A stretch of 6,190 nucleotides of DNA from Eubacteriales Family XIII. Incertae Sedis bacterium (GTDB lineage: Bacteria; Bacillota; Clostridia; Peptostreptococcales; Anaerovoracaceae). The stretch is taken from the NCBI GenBank assembly GCA_031287295.1, contig JAITTH010000149.1, positions 1-6,190 on the forward strand, in the 5' to 3' direction. Positions 1-6,114 of this stretch are shown here, piece after piece. A program made the position numbers and the translations under genes. The notes beneath the pieces were generated by a model. That model saw nothing but the letters and a program-made list of their open reading frames with translations, had not been told where the DNA came from and searched no databases. Positions within the stretch are counted from its first letter, which is position 1. Every line of letters begins with the position of its first letter.

Positions 1-2
1 AT

Positions 3-158
3 CAGGCAGAATGGTTATTTATTTTCATCGTCAATGGATGTATCGCTCTGAATCGGGAGATGGCAAAGGGCAGTAAAAAAGGCTGGAACGACGGCCTCGC
101 CATCACAGACCGATTCATTGAAGGTGGTTACAAAAGTTTGATGCTGCAAAGCGTTTAA
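3..158 (+). CDS. C-terminal fragment of an unidentified, probably membrane-associated protein
   Basis: The third forward frame is open from the window edge to a TAA at 156-158 and gives 51 residues; the start lies outside the window. The visible part begins with a short hydrophobic stretch (about residues 4-16, WLFIFIVNGCIAL) that could be the end of a last membrane helix. A positively charged segment (NREMAKGSKKG) follows, as expected for a cytoplasmic tail under the positive-inside rule, and then a polar tail ending in SLMLQSV. The other two forward frames are closed early by stops. It runs convergently toward the Nudix gene, with 35 bases between the two stop codons. I do not recognise the family; a membrane transporter or another polytopic protein is possible, but this is inference from one hydrophobic stretch. 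Confidence 0.55.
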   Translation, partial: QAEWLFIFIVNGCIALNREMAKGSKKGWNDGLAITDRFIEGGYKSLMLQSV

Positions 159-173
159 ATTGACACATCAACT

Positions 174-190
174 TCAAGCTATTTGCTTGA
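174..190 (+). terminator. Weak hairpin in the convergent gap, possible terminator
   Basis: TCAAGC (174-179) and GCTTGA (185-190) form a perfect 6-bp stem around a 5-base TATTT loop. The hairpin lies between the stop of the rightward fragment (158) and the stop of the leftward Nudix gene (194). On the + strand the following bases (CTTCTATTTTC) are moderately U-rich; on the - strand no T-run follows. The stem is short and AT-containing, so an intrinsic terminator for the rightward gene is possible but weakly supported. Confidence 0.25.
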
Positions 191-193
191 CTT

Positions 194-643
194 CTATTTT
201 CGAAGACGGTAGGAATCGTAGGTGGTATCGACGGTGATGACATCCCATATTTCCTCGCGTAAAGCATCCGGGTAGACATGATCGAACTCGGAAATGTCTT
301 CCTTGGAAAAGAAACCGATATCGTCTAACACCTGTGCTTCGCCAAGCTCCGGGTCGGTGCCCAGCTCAACCTTTCCCCCGATGATTTTTGCAAAAAAGTA
401 ATTGACGAACCGCTGTCCTCGCGCTTCATTCACCTCTTCAACGTGCCACAACAGTCTCTCGATATCCACGACGAGACCCGTCTCTTCGAGCACTTCGCGA
501 ATGGCCGCATCTTGCGAAGTTTCCCCCGCCTCTATGGCCCCACCGGGAACCATCCAAATTTCTTTCCCTTCGTGCTGCTGCCGCACGAACAAGATTTTGC
601 CTTCATCATTCAAAATGACTACTCGAACGCCACCATTCCACAT
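194..643 (-). CDS. Nudix (NUDIX) hydrolase
   Basis: This 149-residue protein is a single-domain Nudix hydrolase, a family that cleaves nucleoside diphosphates linked to another moiety and needs Mg2+ or Mn2+. The Nudix box is complete: G35, five residues, E41, seven residues, then REVLEETGL (49-57). The metal-binding glutamates E50, E53 and E54 are all present. It is preceded by the usual N-terminal beta strands and a WMVPGG turn (30-35). The length is normal for a stand-alone Nudix enzyme. The ATG at 643 is supported by a perfect AGGAGG. It is the last gene of the leftward operon, 11 bases after proS. The substrate cannot be assigned from sequence: damaged nucleotides, ADP-ribose or dinucleoside polyphosphates are all open. 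A link to ProS beyond co-transcription is not evident. Confidence 0.92.
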   Translation of the reverse strand: MWNGGVRVVILNDEGKILFVRQQHEGKEIWMVPGGAIEAGETSQDAAIREVLEETGLVVDIERLLWHVEEVNEARGQRFVNYFFAKIIGGKVELGTDPELGEAQVLDDIGFFSKEDISEFDHVYPDALREEIWDVITVDTTYDSYRLRK

Positions 644-650
644 TTTATCG

Positions 651-656
651 CCTCCT
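651..656 (-). promoter_or_regulatory. Shine-Dalgarno of the Nudix gene overlapping the proS stop
   Basis: On the - strand the site reads AGGAGG, 7 bases before the Nudix ATG. Its first two bases are also the last two bases of the proS TAG stop (655-657). A ribosome terminating on proS would therefore sit on the start site of the next gene, which suggests translational coupling (inference). It fixes the Nudix start. Confidence 0.8.
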
Positions 657-2391
657 ATATGACCAGCGCAAAGACTCTTTCAACAGCTTCGGCAACCGGA
701 AGCTCTTCATTTTCCTTCTCGCGCCTAAGCTTAAATTCTACAATGCCTTCGGCGGCCTTCTTCCCGACCGTAATGCGAATCGGAATTCCAAAAATATCCG
801 CATCCTTGAATTTTACCCCGGGACGCTCGTCACGTTCGTCCCAAACGGTCTCTACACCGGCATCCCAGAACTGTTTGTATAGGCTCTCCGCCAGTTCGGT
901 CTGTACCGCATCATCCGGTTTCATCTGCGTCAAAATGACGTGATACGGCGCAATCGAAATGGGCCAGATTATGCCGTTTTCATCATGAGACTGTTCGACG
1001 ACTGCTGCCATCGTCCGCGTAACGCCGATGCCATAGCATCCCATTTCGATCAGGTGCTCTTCTTGTTTTTCATCACGATATTTTGCGCCCAATTTTGCGC
1101 TGTACTTTGCACCGAGATGGAAGATTTGTCCCACTTCGATTCCGCGTGCCGCACGAAGCGGATTCCCACATACAGGGCAGGCATCGCCCTCGCCCACAAG
1201 TTTAAGGTCGGTCACAATATCCGCCGTCCAGTCTCTTCCATAATTGATGTTTTTCGTGTGATGATCGACCTTATTCGCACCCGCACAGAGATTTTTCAGT
1301 CCAACGACTTCGCTATCTGCGATGATTCGGCAGTCGTGAAGCCCAACAGGTCCGGTGAACCCACCGACGCAACCGGTCGCCGAACCGATTTTGACCTCAT
1401 CTGCAAATTCAATCAAATGCTCGGCGATGCCAAGGGCATTGATAAGCTTCACCTTGTTGATCTCGCGATCGCCACGAAGAAAGGCAACGACATATTCTTT
1501 GTGTTCGTATTCGCCCTTCGCATTCGGCACTTCGTTGTAGACATCGAACAGCAAGGCCTTAAGGGTCTGCTCTTTAGACAGTCCAAGATACGAGGCAACC
1601 GCTTCGATGGTCTTGGTCGCAGGCGTTAGGACATCTTCCAAAGGTAGCATTTCCGTGACGTCAGGAGCAGCGTCTACGCCTGCAGCCAGTTCGGTCGTTG
1701 CCGCCATATCACATTTTTCGCAATAGACAATGTCGCTTTCTCCCACGTCGCTCATCGCCATAAATTCTTCGCTTCCGCTCCCACCGATGGCGCCGTTATC
1801 TGCCGCCACCGGGCGAAAAGTGAGCCCACAACGCGTAAAGATTTTCGTATAGGCTTCACGCATTGCCGCATAACTTTTTTCGAAACCTTCCTCGTCTCTG
1901 TCAAAGCTGTACGAGTCTTTCATGATAAATTCGCGACTGCGCATGAGTCCATAACGCGGGCGTGCCTCGTCGCGGTATTTTAACTGAATTTGATAGAGGT
2001 TGATCGGAAGTTGCCGCCAAGAATCCACCTCATTGCGGATAATATCGGTCACGACTTCCTCGGCAGTAGGACCAAGCGCAAACTCGCGCCCATGCCGATC
2101 TTTCAATCGCCAAAGTTCCGGACCGTAGACCCCCCAACGACCCGATTCGTGCCAAAGCTCGGCAGGCTGAATCGGAGACGTGGAAATTTCCTGTCCTCCC
2201 GCAGCGTCCATTTCCTGACGAATGATTTCCTCAATCTTTCGAAGGGTGCGCCACCCAAACTGCATAAAGGAATAAACGCCCGATACGGTTTTGCGCATCA
2301 TACCGGCGCGCAGCAGCCAAATGTGGCTGGGAACCTCGGCTTCACCCGGGACTTCCCGAAGCGTGTGAATATGGGCCTTCGACAATTTCAT
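655..2391 (-). CDS. proS: Prolyl-tRNA synthetase, bacterial type with editing insertion domain
   Basis: ProS attaches proline to tRNA-Pro in the cytoplasm. The 578 residues match the usual bacterial-type length of about 570. The class II core starts with the typical N-terminal LREVPGEAE and SHIWLLRAGMMRK region (11-34). Motif 2 is seen in the segment around RDEARPRYGLMRSREF (140-155), followed by IMKDSYSF (156-163). Motif 3 is GCYGIGVTRTM (451-461). Between them, at about 230-395, is the YbaK-like INS domain that in this family hydrolyses mischarged Ala-tRNA-Pro. It has K278 near the position of the editing lysine known in E. coli ProS, and the GSATGCVGGFTGPVGL loop (337-352). The anticodon-binding domain follows (about 475-578, with WDERDERPGVKFKDAD). 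Two CxxC pairs, C224/C227 and C405/C408, flank the INS domain. The ATG at 2391 has AGAGGAG 9 bases upstream, within the 3' end of ispDF, and the two genes are 4 bases apart. Confidence 0.98.
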   Translation of the reverse strand: MKLSKAHIHTLREVPGEAEVPSHIWLLRAGMMRKTVSGVYSFMQFGWRTLRKIEEIIRQEMDAAGGQEISTSPIQPAELWHESGRWGVYGPELWRLKDRHGREFALGPTAEEVVTDIIRNEVDSWRQLPINLYQIQLKYRDEARPRYGLMRSREFIMKDSYSFDRDEEGFEKSYAAMREAYTKIFTRCGLTFRPVAADNGAIGGSGSEEFMAMSDVGESDIVYCEKCDMAATTELAAGVDAAPDVTEMLPLEDVLTPATKTIEAVASYLGLSKEQTLKALLFDVYNEVPNAKGEYEHKEYVVAFLRGDREINKVKLINALGIAEHLIEFADEVKIGSATGCVGGFTGPVGLHDCRIIADSEVVGLKNLCAGANKVDHHTKNINYGRDWTADIVTDLKLVGEGDACPVCGNPLRAARGIEVGQIFHLGAKYSAKLGAKYRDEKQEEHLIEMGCYGIGVTRTMAAVVEQSHDENGIIWPISIAPYHVILTQMKPDDAVQTELAESLYKQFWDAGVETVWDERDERPGVKFKDADIFGIPIRITVGKKAAEGIVEFKLRREKENEELPVAEAVERVFALVI

Positions 2392-2395
2392 TGTA

Positions 2396-3685
2396 TTATT
2401 CTCCTCTTGATACGATTTTTGTCAACATCACAACGGCCTGTGAACCAATGCCTTCCTCGCGACCGGTAAACCCAAGTCCCTCTGTCGTTGTCGCCTTTAC
2501 ACCTACGGCATCTGGAGGAAGACCAAGCGCATCGGCAACACGCTTGCGAATTGCCGGGATGTACGCCGCGAGACGTGGCTTCTCCGCAACAATCACGAGA
2601 TCGGCATTGGATACGCGGTAGCCATTTTTTTCAATTTTATCACGAACTTCCGCGAGTAGCTTCATACTATCCGCATTTTTATATTTTACATCCGTATCGG
2701 GAAAAAGCTTTCCGATATCGCCGAGAGAAAGTGCGCCGAGCATCGCATCCATGAGTGCATGTGTGAGCACGTCTGCATCTGAGTGACCGAGAAGACCATA
2801 GACATAGGGTATTTCTACACCACCCAGGATGAGACGACGATTCTCGACAAAGCGGTGTGCGTCAAATCCGATCCCCACACGGTTCTCCCGGTTCAAATCT
2901 TCGGCATGTGTAATTTTTATATTTGCGGGATCCCCTTCCACAAGCGTAACCGAATGGTCCGTCATGGTTTGCACAAGCGATCCATCGTCTGTAAAGGAGA
3001 CACCTTGACGCTCGGCGCGAAGATGCGCCTCACGAATCAGAAAAAGATCGAATCCCTGTGGCGTCTGAACCGAATACAACGATTCTCGGTTCGGTACGTC
3101 CAAAAGCACATGAGGTCCATGCTGTTTGTTCTCCGGAAAGCTCGTCCGGTAAATGGTATCGCTTACCGGAATCACGGGAATCGCCACACCGTATCGGTAA
3201 GAAGCATCTAGGACGCGATCTATCACATCCCCAGAGACATAGGGTCTGGCGGCATCGTGAATCAGGACAATTCCGGATTCAAACGAACAAGACGAAAGCC
3301 CGTTTCGTACGGATTCTGTTCGTTCAGCACCTCCAATGGTCAGAATGATGGTCAAGGCATCTGCACCAAAGGATGTACGATCCAGCACGAAGACCCGCGT
3401 GGATTCCAAACATTCAGTCCGCCCAGAATTACTGTCCTGTGATTTGCTTGACGCCAGGTCCTGACCGAAATATGTACAAAGAAGTGTCGTTGTCATCTCG
3501 ATTCGATCTTGCGGTAAAACAAACAGAATTTCGTCCACAGCACCGTGCGTCAGATAAGGCATCGCTGCGCGCAGTAACATCGCCTGCCCGCCCACATCGA
3601 GAAACTGCTTTGGCAAGTCGGACGCGAAACGGATACCCTGCCCGCCCGCAGCTATAATTACCGCAACATGCTTTTTTTTATACAT
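2396..3685 (-). CDS. ispDF: Bifunctional IspD-IspF (MEP pathway: MEP cytidylyltransferase / MEcPP synthase)
   Basis: This single 429-residue protein fuses two MEP-pathway enzymes. IspD (about 1-262) makes CDP-ME from MEP and CTP. IspF (about 268-427) cyclises CDP-ME 2-phosphate to MEcPP. The IspE step between them is not encoded here. IspD signs: AAGGQGIRF with R19, PKQF with K26, GGAERTESV (118-126), LIHDAARP (141-148), SDT with T177, NRESLYSVQTPQGF with R200, and VEGDPANIKIT with K257. IspF signs: GIGFDAHRF with metal ligands D275 and H277, LLGHSDADVLTH with H301 and H309, LGDIGKLFPDTD (321-332), and KATTTEGLGFTGREEGIG (397-414). The linker is only a few residues. IspD carries an unusual Ser-rich insertion at about 74-110. 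The ATG at 3685 is the only sensible start before the nucleotide-binding loop, yet no Shine-Dalgarno precedes it, and an A8 tract begins at codon 3. It lies 10 bases after the PIN/TRAM gene. Confidence 0.96.
   Translation of the reverse strand: MYKKKHVAVIIAAGGQGIRFASDLPKQFLDVGGQAMLLRAAMPYLTHGAVDEILFVLPQDRIEMTTTLLCTYFGQDLASSKSQDSNSGRTECLESTRVFVLDRTSFGADALTIILTIGGAERTESVRNGLSSCSFESGIVLIHDAARPYVSGDVIDRVLDASYRYGVAIPVIPVSDTIYRTSFPENKQHGPHVLLDVPNRESLYSVQTPQGFDLFLIREAHLRAERQGVSFTDDGSLVQTMTDHSVTLVEGDPANIKITHAEDLNRENRVGIGFDAHRFVENRRLILGGVEIPYVYGLLGHSDADVLTHALMDAMLGALSLGDIGKLFPDTDVKYKNADSMKLLAEVRDKIEKNGYRVSNADLVIVAEKPRLAAYIPAIRKRVADALGLPPDAVGVKATTTEGLGFTGREEGIGSQAVVMLTKIVSRGE
2401..2407 (-). promoter_or_regulatory. 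Shine-Dalgarno of proS inside the 3' end of ispDF
   Basis: On the - strand the site reads AGAGGAG, 9 bases before the proS ATG at 2391. It is also the coding sequence for the last Arg-Gly-Glu residues of IspDF. With only 4 bases between the ispDF stop and the proS start, the site supports this start and suggests coupled translation. Confidence 0.75.
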
Positions 3686-3695
3686 AGGAGAACTT

Positions 3696-4796
3696 TTACT
3701 TTGGTTTCGCGAAGATCATTCGACCTGCCGCCGTTTGGAGCACACTCGATACGATGACCGCTATGTTTTGCCCGATATACCGCCGGCCATCCTCTACAAC
3801 AATCATTGTCCCATCATCCAAATAGGCAAGCGCCTGATCTTGCTCTTTCCCTTCCTTCACCAAGAAGAGTTGCATTTCCTCGCCGGGCAAAACAACCGCA
3901 CGAAGCATGTTGGCAAGCTCATTGATGTTGAGAACTTCCACACCCTTTATTTGCGCAACCTTGTTGAGGTTATAATCGTTTGTAACGACCTTCCCGTTTG
4001 TAATCTGCGCCAATTTGAGCAACTTGATATCGACATCGTGAATATCGGCAAGAGCCTTTTCGCCGGTCGTGTTGTAGATTTCGATACCATGATCCGATTG
4101 AATGCGTTTCAAAATATCGAGCCCACGTCGCCCGCGATTTCGCTTGAGTCCGTCTGAAGAATCTGCGATGTGCTGCAATTCGATGAGCACAAATTCAGGA
4201 ATGACGATCTTTCCTTCGATAAAACCCGTACGCATAATGTCTGCAATGCGTCCGTCGATGATGACACTCGTGTCGAGAATTTTCGGCGTCGCGTCTTGAA
4301 TCTTGACCTTTTCTTTCTTTTCAACGCCTTTTCGAGCGGATGCAACCAACGTGTTAATGATATCTTTCCCTCTGCGGGAAAGCACGACGACACCGAGCCA
4401 GCCGAATAAGATGTATACGAGCAATGACAAGCCGACATTGAGATACATGTTGCTGATGCCAACAAAGGCTTGACTGACCAAAAATGCGACCAACAGCCCC
4501 GCAATGAGCCCTGCGGTTCCTGTAATGAGATCTTGTCCTGAAATGTGACGGATTTCCGCCTCAACGTTCGTTGCTAATTTGTGGCTTGTCCTGTAAAAAC
4601 GCGGCGTGAGGATAAAAAAAAGAAACCCAAAAACGATGGCAAGAACAACCGCAATGATGTCCATTTGAAGCACGCTGAGCGATAACTTTTCTAATAGTTT
4701 TGTTTGCTGTGCAATATACCGAAACAGAAGGAAAGCGCCGTAACCGAGCGCTGCACCAAGAATCGTTATAGCAAATCTAATGACCCTTTTAAGCAT
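3696..4796 (-). CDS. PIN and TRAM domain membrane protein, YacL family
   Basis: This 366-residue protein has the YacL-family architecture. Four predicted membrane helices lie at about 5-28, 44-64, 90-112 and 117-139. A charged, Lys-rich linker follows (155-166). Then come a PIN nuclease-like domain (about 172-300) and a TRAM domain (about 303-362), a small beta-barrel often associated with RNA binding. The acidic residues expected at a PIN metal site are present: D175 in ILDTS, E206 in LIELQ, D256 in the DIHDVD stretch and D274 in VTNDYN. Ribonuclease activity is therefore plausible, but the cellular role of YacL-type proteins is not settled. In Bacillus the same gene sits just upstream of ispD, as here. 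The ATG at 4796 begins MLKRVIRFAI, a normal family start. The nearest Shine-Dalgarno-like bases (GAAGGGG, 4811-4817) are 14 bases away, which is long, so translation may rely on coupling to carD, 9 bases upstream. Confidence 0.94.
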   Translation of the reverse strand: MLKRVIRFAITILGAALGYGAFLLFRYIAQQTKLLEKLSLSVLQMDIIAVVLAIVFGFLFFILTPRFYRTSHKLATNVEAEIRHISGQDLITGTAGLIAGLLVAFLVSQAFVGISNMYLNVGLSLLVYILFGWLGVVVLSRRGKDIINTLVASARKGVEKKEKVKIQDATPKILDTSVIIDGRIADIMRTGFIEGKIVIPEFVLIELQHIADSSDGLKRNRGRRGLDILKRIQSDHGIEIYNTTGEKALADIHDVDIKLLKLAQITNGKVVTNDYNLNKVAQIKGVEVLNINELANMLRAVVLPGEEMQLFLVKEGKEQDQALAYLDDGTMIVVEDGRRYIGQNIAVIVSSVLQTAAGRMIFAKPK

Positions 4797-4805
4797 TTAT
4801 ATTTT

Positions 4806-5294
4806 TTATGCCCCTTCGAAAAACACCCATTCATCAATCTTTCTCAATACTTCTTCTGCTTTTGCTCCACTCACGAGAATCAGTTCGGAAAGAAGAATCT
4901 GCTTCGCGTTGGACAATAGTTTTTTTTCTCCGGTCGAAAGTTTTTTGATCCGATCAACGCGCATGAGATTGCGCACGACTTCACACACTTCGATTAATTC
5001 TCCGGTTTTAAGCTTTTCCATGTTGTCACGGTAACGTCTGTTCCAATTGTCGGACATCTGCGTCGAGGCGCACCTGAGCGCGTCCTCAATGTCCATGAGA
5101 TCGGTCTCGTCAATCACACCCCTGACGCCGACACTGTCTGTCGAGTCGCAGGGAATCATGATTTTCATTTCTCCATAGGGAACGTGCAATACATAGTACC
5201 GACGTGTTTCACCCAGAATCAATTTTTCTTCTATTCCCTCAATGATGCCTGCACCATGCATCGGGTAAACAATTTTGTCTCCGATCGAAAACAT
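4806..5294 (-). CDS. CarD/CdnL-type RNA polymerase-binding transcription regulator
   Basis: CarD/CdnL proteins bind the RNA polymerase beta subunit through an N-terminal Tudor-like domain and contact promoter DNA with a helical C-terminal domain, stabilising open complexes, notably at rRNA promoters in other bacteria. This 162-residue protein has the normal length. The N-terminal domain (about 1-60) shows FSIGDKIVYPMHGAGII and the RRYYVLHVPYGEMKIMIP strands (31-48). The C-terminal helical part has W84 in NWNRRYRDNMEKLKTGEL (83-100), the position of the conserved wedge tryptophan. It also has the family signature LSTGEKKLLSNAKQILLSEL (119-138). The ATG at 5294 follows an ideal AAGGAGG (5299-5305) with a 4-base spacer. 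It is the first gene of the leftward operon, directly behind a near-consensus promoter. Its own regulatory targets cannot be read from this window. Confidence 0.94.
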   Translation of the reverse strand: MFSIGDKIVYPMHGAGIIEGIEEKLILGETRRYYVLHVPYGEMKIMIPCDSTDSVGVRGVIDETDLMDIEDALRCASTQMSDNWNRRYRDNMEKLKTGELIEVCEVVRNLMRVDRIKKLSTGEKKLLSNAKQILLSELILVSGAKAEEVLRKIDEWVFFEGA

Positions 5295-5320
5295 CTATCC
5301 TCCTTCGTAACAATATGGAA

Positions 5321-5349
5321 ATTATACGCTTTTTTGATAGAAAGGTCAA
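5321..5349 (-). promoter_or_regulatory. Near-consensus sigma-70/sigma-A promoter for the leftward operon
   Basis: On the - strand the -35 box TTGACC (5344-5349) and a perfect -10 box TATAAT (5321-5326) are separated by exactly 17 bases, the optimal spacing. Transcription would start near 5314, giving a leader of about 20 bases that ends with AAGGAGG and the carD ATG. A promoter this close to consensus suggests strong, growth-linked expression of carD and the four genes behind it. No intrinsic terminator was seen inside the operon gaps, which are all 4 to 11 bases. Confidence 0.85.
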
Positions 5350-5360
5350 GGAAGCCCAAG

Positions 5361-5395
5361 CCCACGATACGAGGAACAACTTGAAATTTCGTGGG
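5361..5395. repeat. Inverted repeat CCCACGA...TCGTGGG between the divergent promoters
   Basis: Perfect 7-bp arms lie at 5361-5367 and 5389-5395, separated by 21 bases. The -35 box of the rightward promoter (5381-5386) falls between the arms, and the right arm sits in its spacer. The repeat is upstream of both predicted transcription starts, so it would act as DNA (operator) rather than as RNA. A rough count of chance matches in a 150-base region gives a few tenths, so it may be coincidence. Confidence 0.3.
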
Positions 5396-5408
5396 TCTGT
5401 GATAGTAT
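5381..5408 (+). promoter_or_regulatory. Extended -10 promoter for the response regulator and kinase
   Basis: A -35-like TTGAAA (5381-5386) is followed after 16 bases by TAGTAT (5403-5408). TGA directly before the -10 box gives an extended -10 motif. Transcription would begin near 5415, with a purine-rich leader of about 30 bases. The start codon at 5446 is preceded by AAGGGAG (5434-5439... within AGAAGGGAGA) at good distance. It is weaker than the divergent operon promoter. Confidence 0.6.
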
Positions 5409-5445
5409 TATCGAAACAGGAAGAAGAGAAAGAAGGGAGAACATC

Positions 5446-6114
5446 ATGCAAAAAATTCTCATTGTTGATGACGAAAAAAAGATATTGGAAGTCATCCGTG
5501 AATATGCCGAATTTAATGGCTTCGAGGTTAGTGAGGCGGAAAATGGCATGGATGCGGTAAAAATGTGCCAAGAGCATGATTACGACATGATTGTTATGGA
5601 TGTCATGATGCCCAAGTTGGATGGATTTTCAGCGGTCAAGGAAATTCGCAAAGAAAAAGACATACCTGTGATTATGCTTTCTGCCAGATCCGAAGAATTC
5701 GATAAACTATTTGCCTTTGAGCTCGGCGTTGACGACTATATGGTGAAGCCCTTTAGTCCGAAAGAGCTGATGGCACGCATCAATGTTGTTCTCACGAGAA
5801 GAGCTCCTGTTGAAAAAGAAACGGAAGAGATGGCGTTTGATGGACTGAAAATCAACATTCCCGCAAGGGAAGTATTGGTCGATGACGTCCCGATTGAACT
5901 GACCCCCAAAGAATATGAACTGCTTTTCTATCTTGTAGCGAACAAGAATATTGCGCTTTCGAGGGACAAGCTACTGCAAGACATCTGGGGTTACGACTAT
6001 TTTGGGGATGACCGGACGATAGACACCCACATCAAGAATCTGCGTAACAATTTGGGTAACTATCGAGACAAAATAGTTACACTTCGCGGGATCGGATACA
6101 AATTTGAAGCCTAA
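5446..6114 (+). CDS. OmpR/PhoB-family two-component response regulator
   Basis: This 222-residue cytoplasmic transcription factor has a receiver domain (about 2-117) and a winged-helix DNA-binding domain (about 128-221), the standard length and layout of the OmpR/PhoB family. The receiver residues are intact: acidic pair D8/D9, phospho-acceptor D52 in VMDVMMPKLDG, S79 in the switch position (MLSAR) and K101 in VKPFSPKEL. The output domain shows LTPKEYELLFYLVANKN (152-168), DIWGYDY, and the recognition helix region RTIDTHIKNLRNNLG (190-204) followed by the GIGYKF wing. The ATG at 5446 has GGAG six bases upstream. The next gene overlaps it by 11 bases and looks like its histidine kinase. Sequences of this type are common in Firmicutes, but the signal and regulon are not deducible, so no gene symbol is given. 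Confidence 0.96.
   Translation: MQKILIVDDEKKILEVIREYAEFNGFEVSEAENGMDAVKMCQEHDYDMIVMDVMMPKLDGFSAVKEIRKEKDIPVIMLSARSEEFDKLFAFELGVDDYMVKPFSPKELMARINVVLTRRAPVEKETEEMAFDGLKINIPAREVLVDDVPIELTPKEYELLFYLVANKNIALSRDKLLQDIWGYDYFGDDRTIDTHIKNLRNNLGNYRDKIVTLRGIGYKFEA

Noticed and set aside
159..173. TTGA...TCAA mini-palindrome just after the left-edge stop codon
   Set aside because: The arms are only 4 bp around CACA, with no following T-run on either strand, so it is too weak to call.
443..943. A 166-codon open frame on the + strand across the Nudix-proS junction
   Set aside because: It is antisense to the Nudix box and the proS 3' end, Ser/Phe-rich, and without a recognisable domain. Both genes on the other strand are strongly supported.
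940..1629. A 229-codon open frame on the + strand opposite proS
   Set aside because: It is fully antisense to the conserved catalytic and editing parts of ProS, has no ribosome site or family resemblance, and its composition is what the opposite strand of a conserved gene gives.
1990..2469. A 159-codon + strand frame spanning the proS start and ispDF end
   Set aside because: It overlaps two conserved genes in antisense and shows no motif, so it is a shadow frame.
4109..4564. A 151-codon - strand frame inside the PIN/TRAM gene in another phase
   Set aside because: It lies within the frame that encodes the complete PIN domain with its acidic residues, and its product is low in structure and Ser/Arg-rich, as expected for an out-of-phase reading.
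4614..4621. Second eight-base homopolymer (A8 on the given strand) in the PIN/TRAM gene
   Set aside because: It encodes Phe-rich membrane helix sequence on the coding strand and is well inside the gene with an intact frame. Such tracts are expected in membrane segments, so I do not treat it as a phase-variation signal.
5239..5577. A 112-codon - strand frame covering the divergent intergenic region
   Set aside because: It would run through both promoters, the carD start and the response regulator start. No family signature is visible and the flanking genes explain the sequence.
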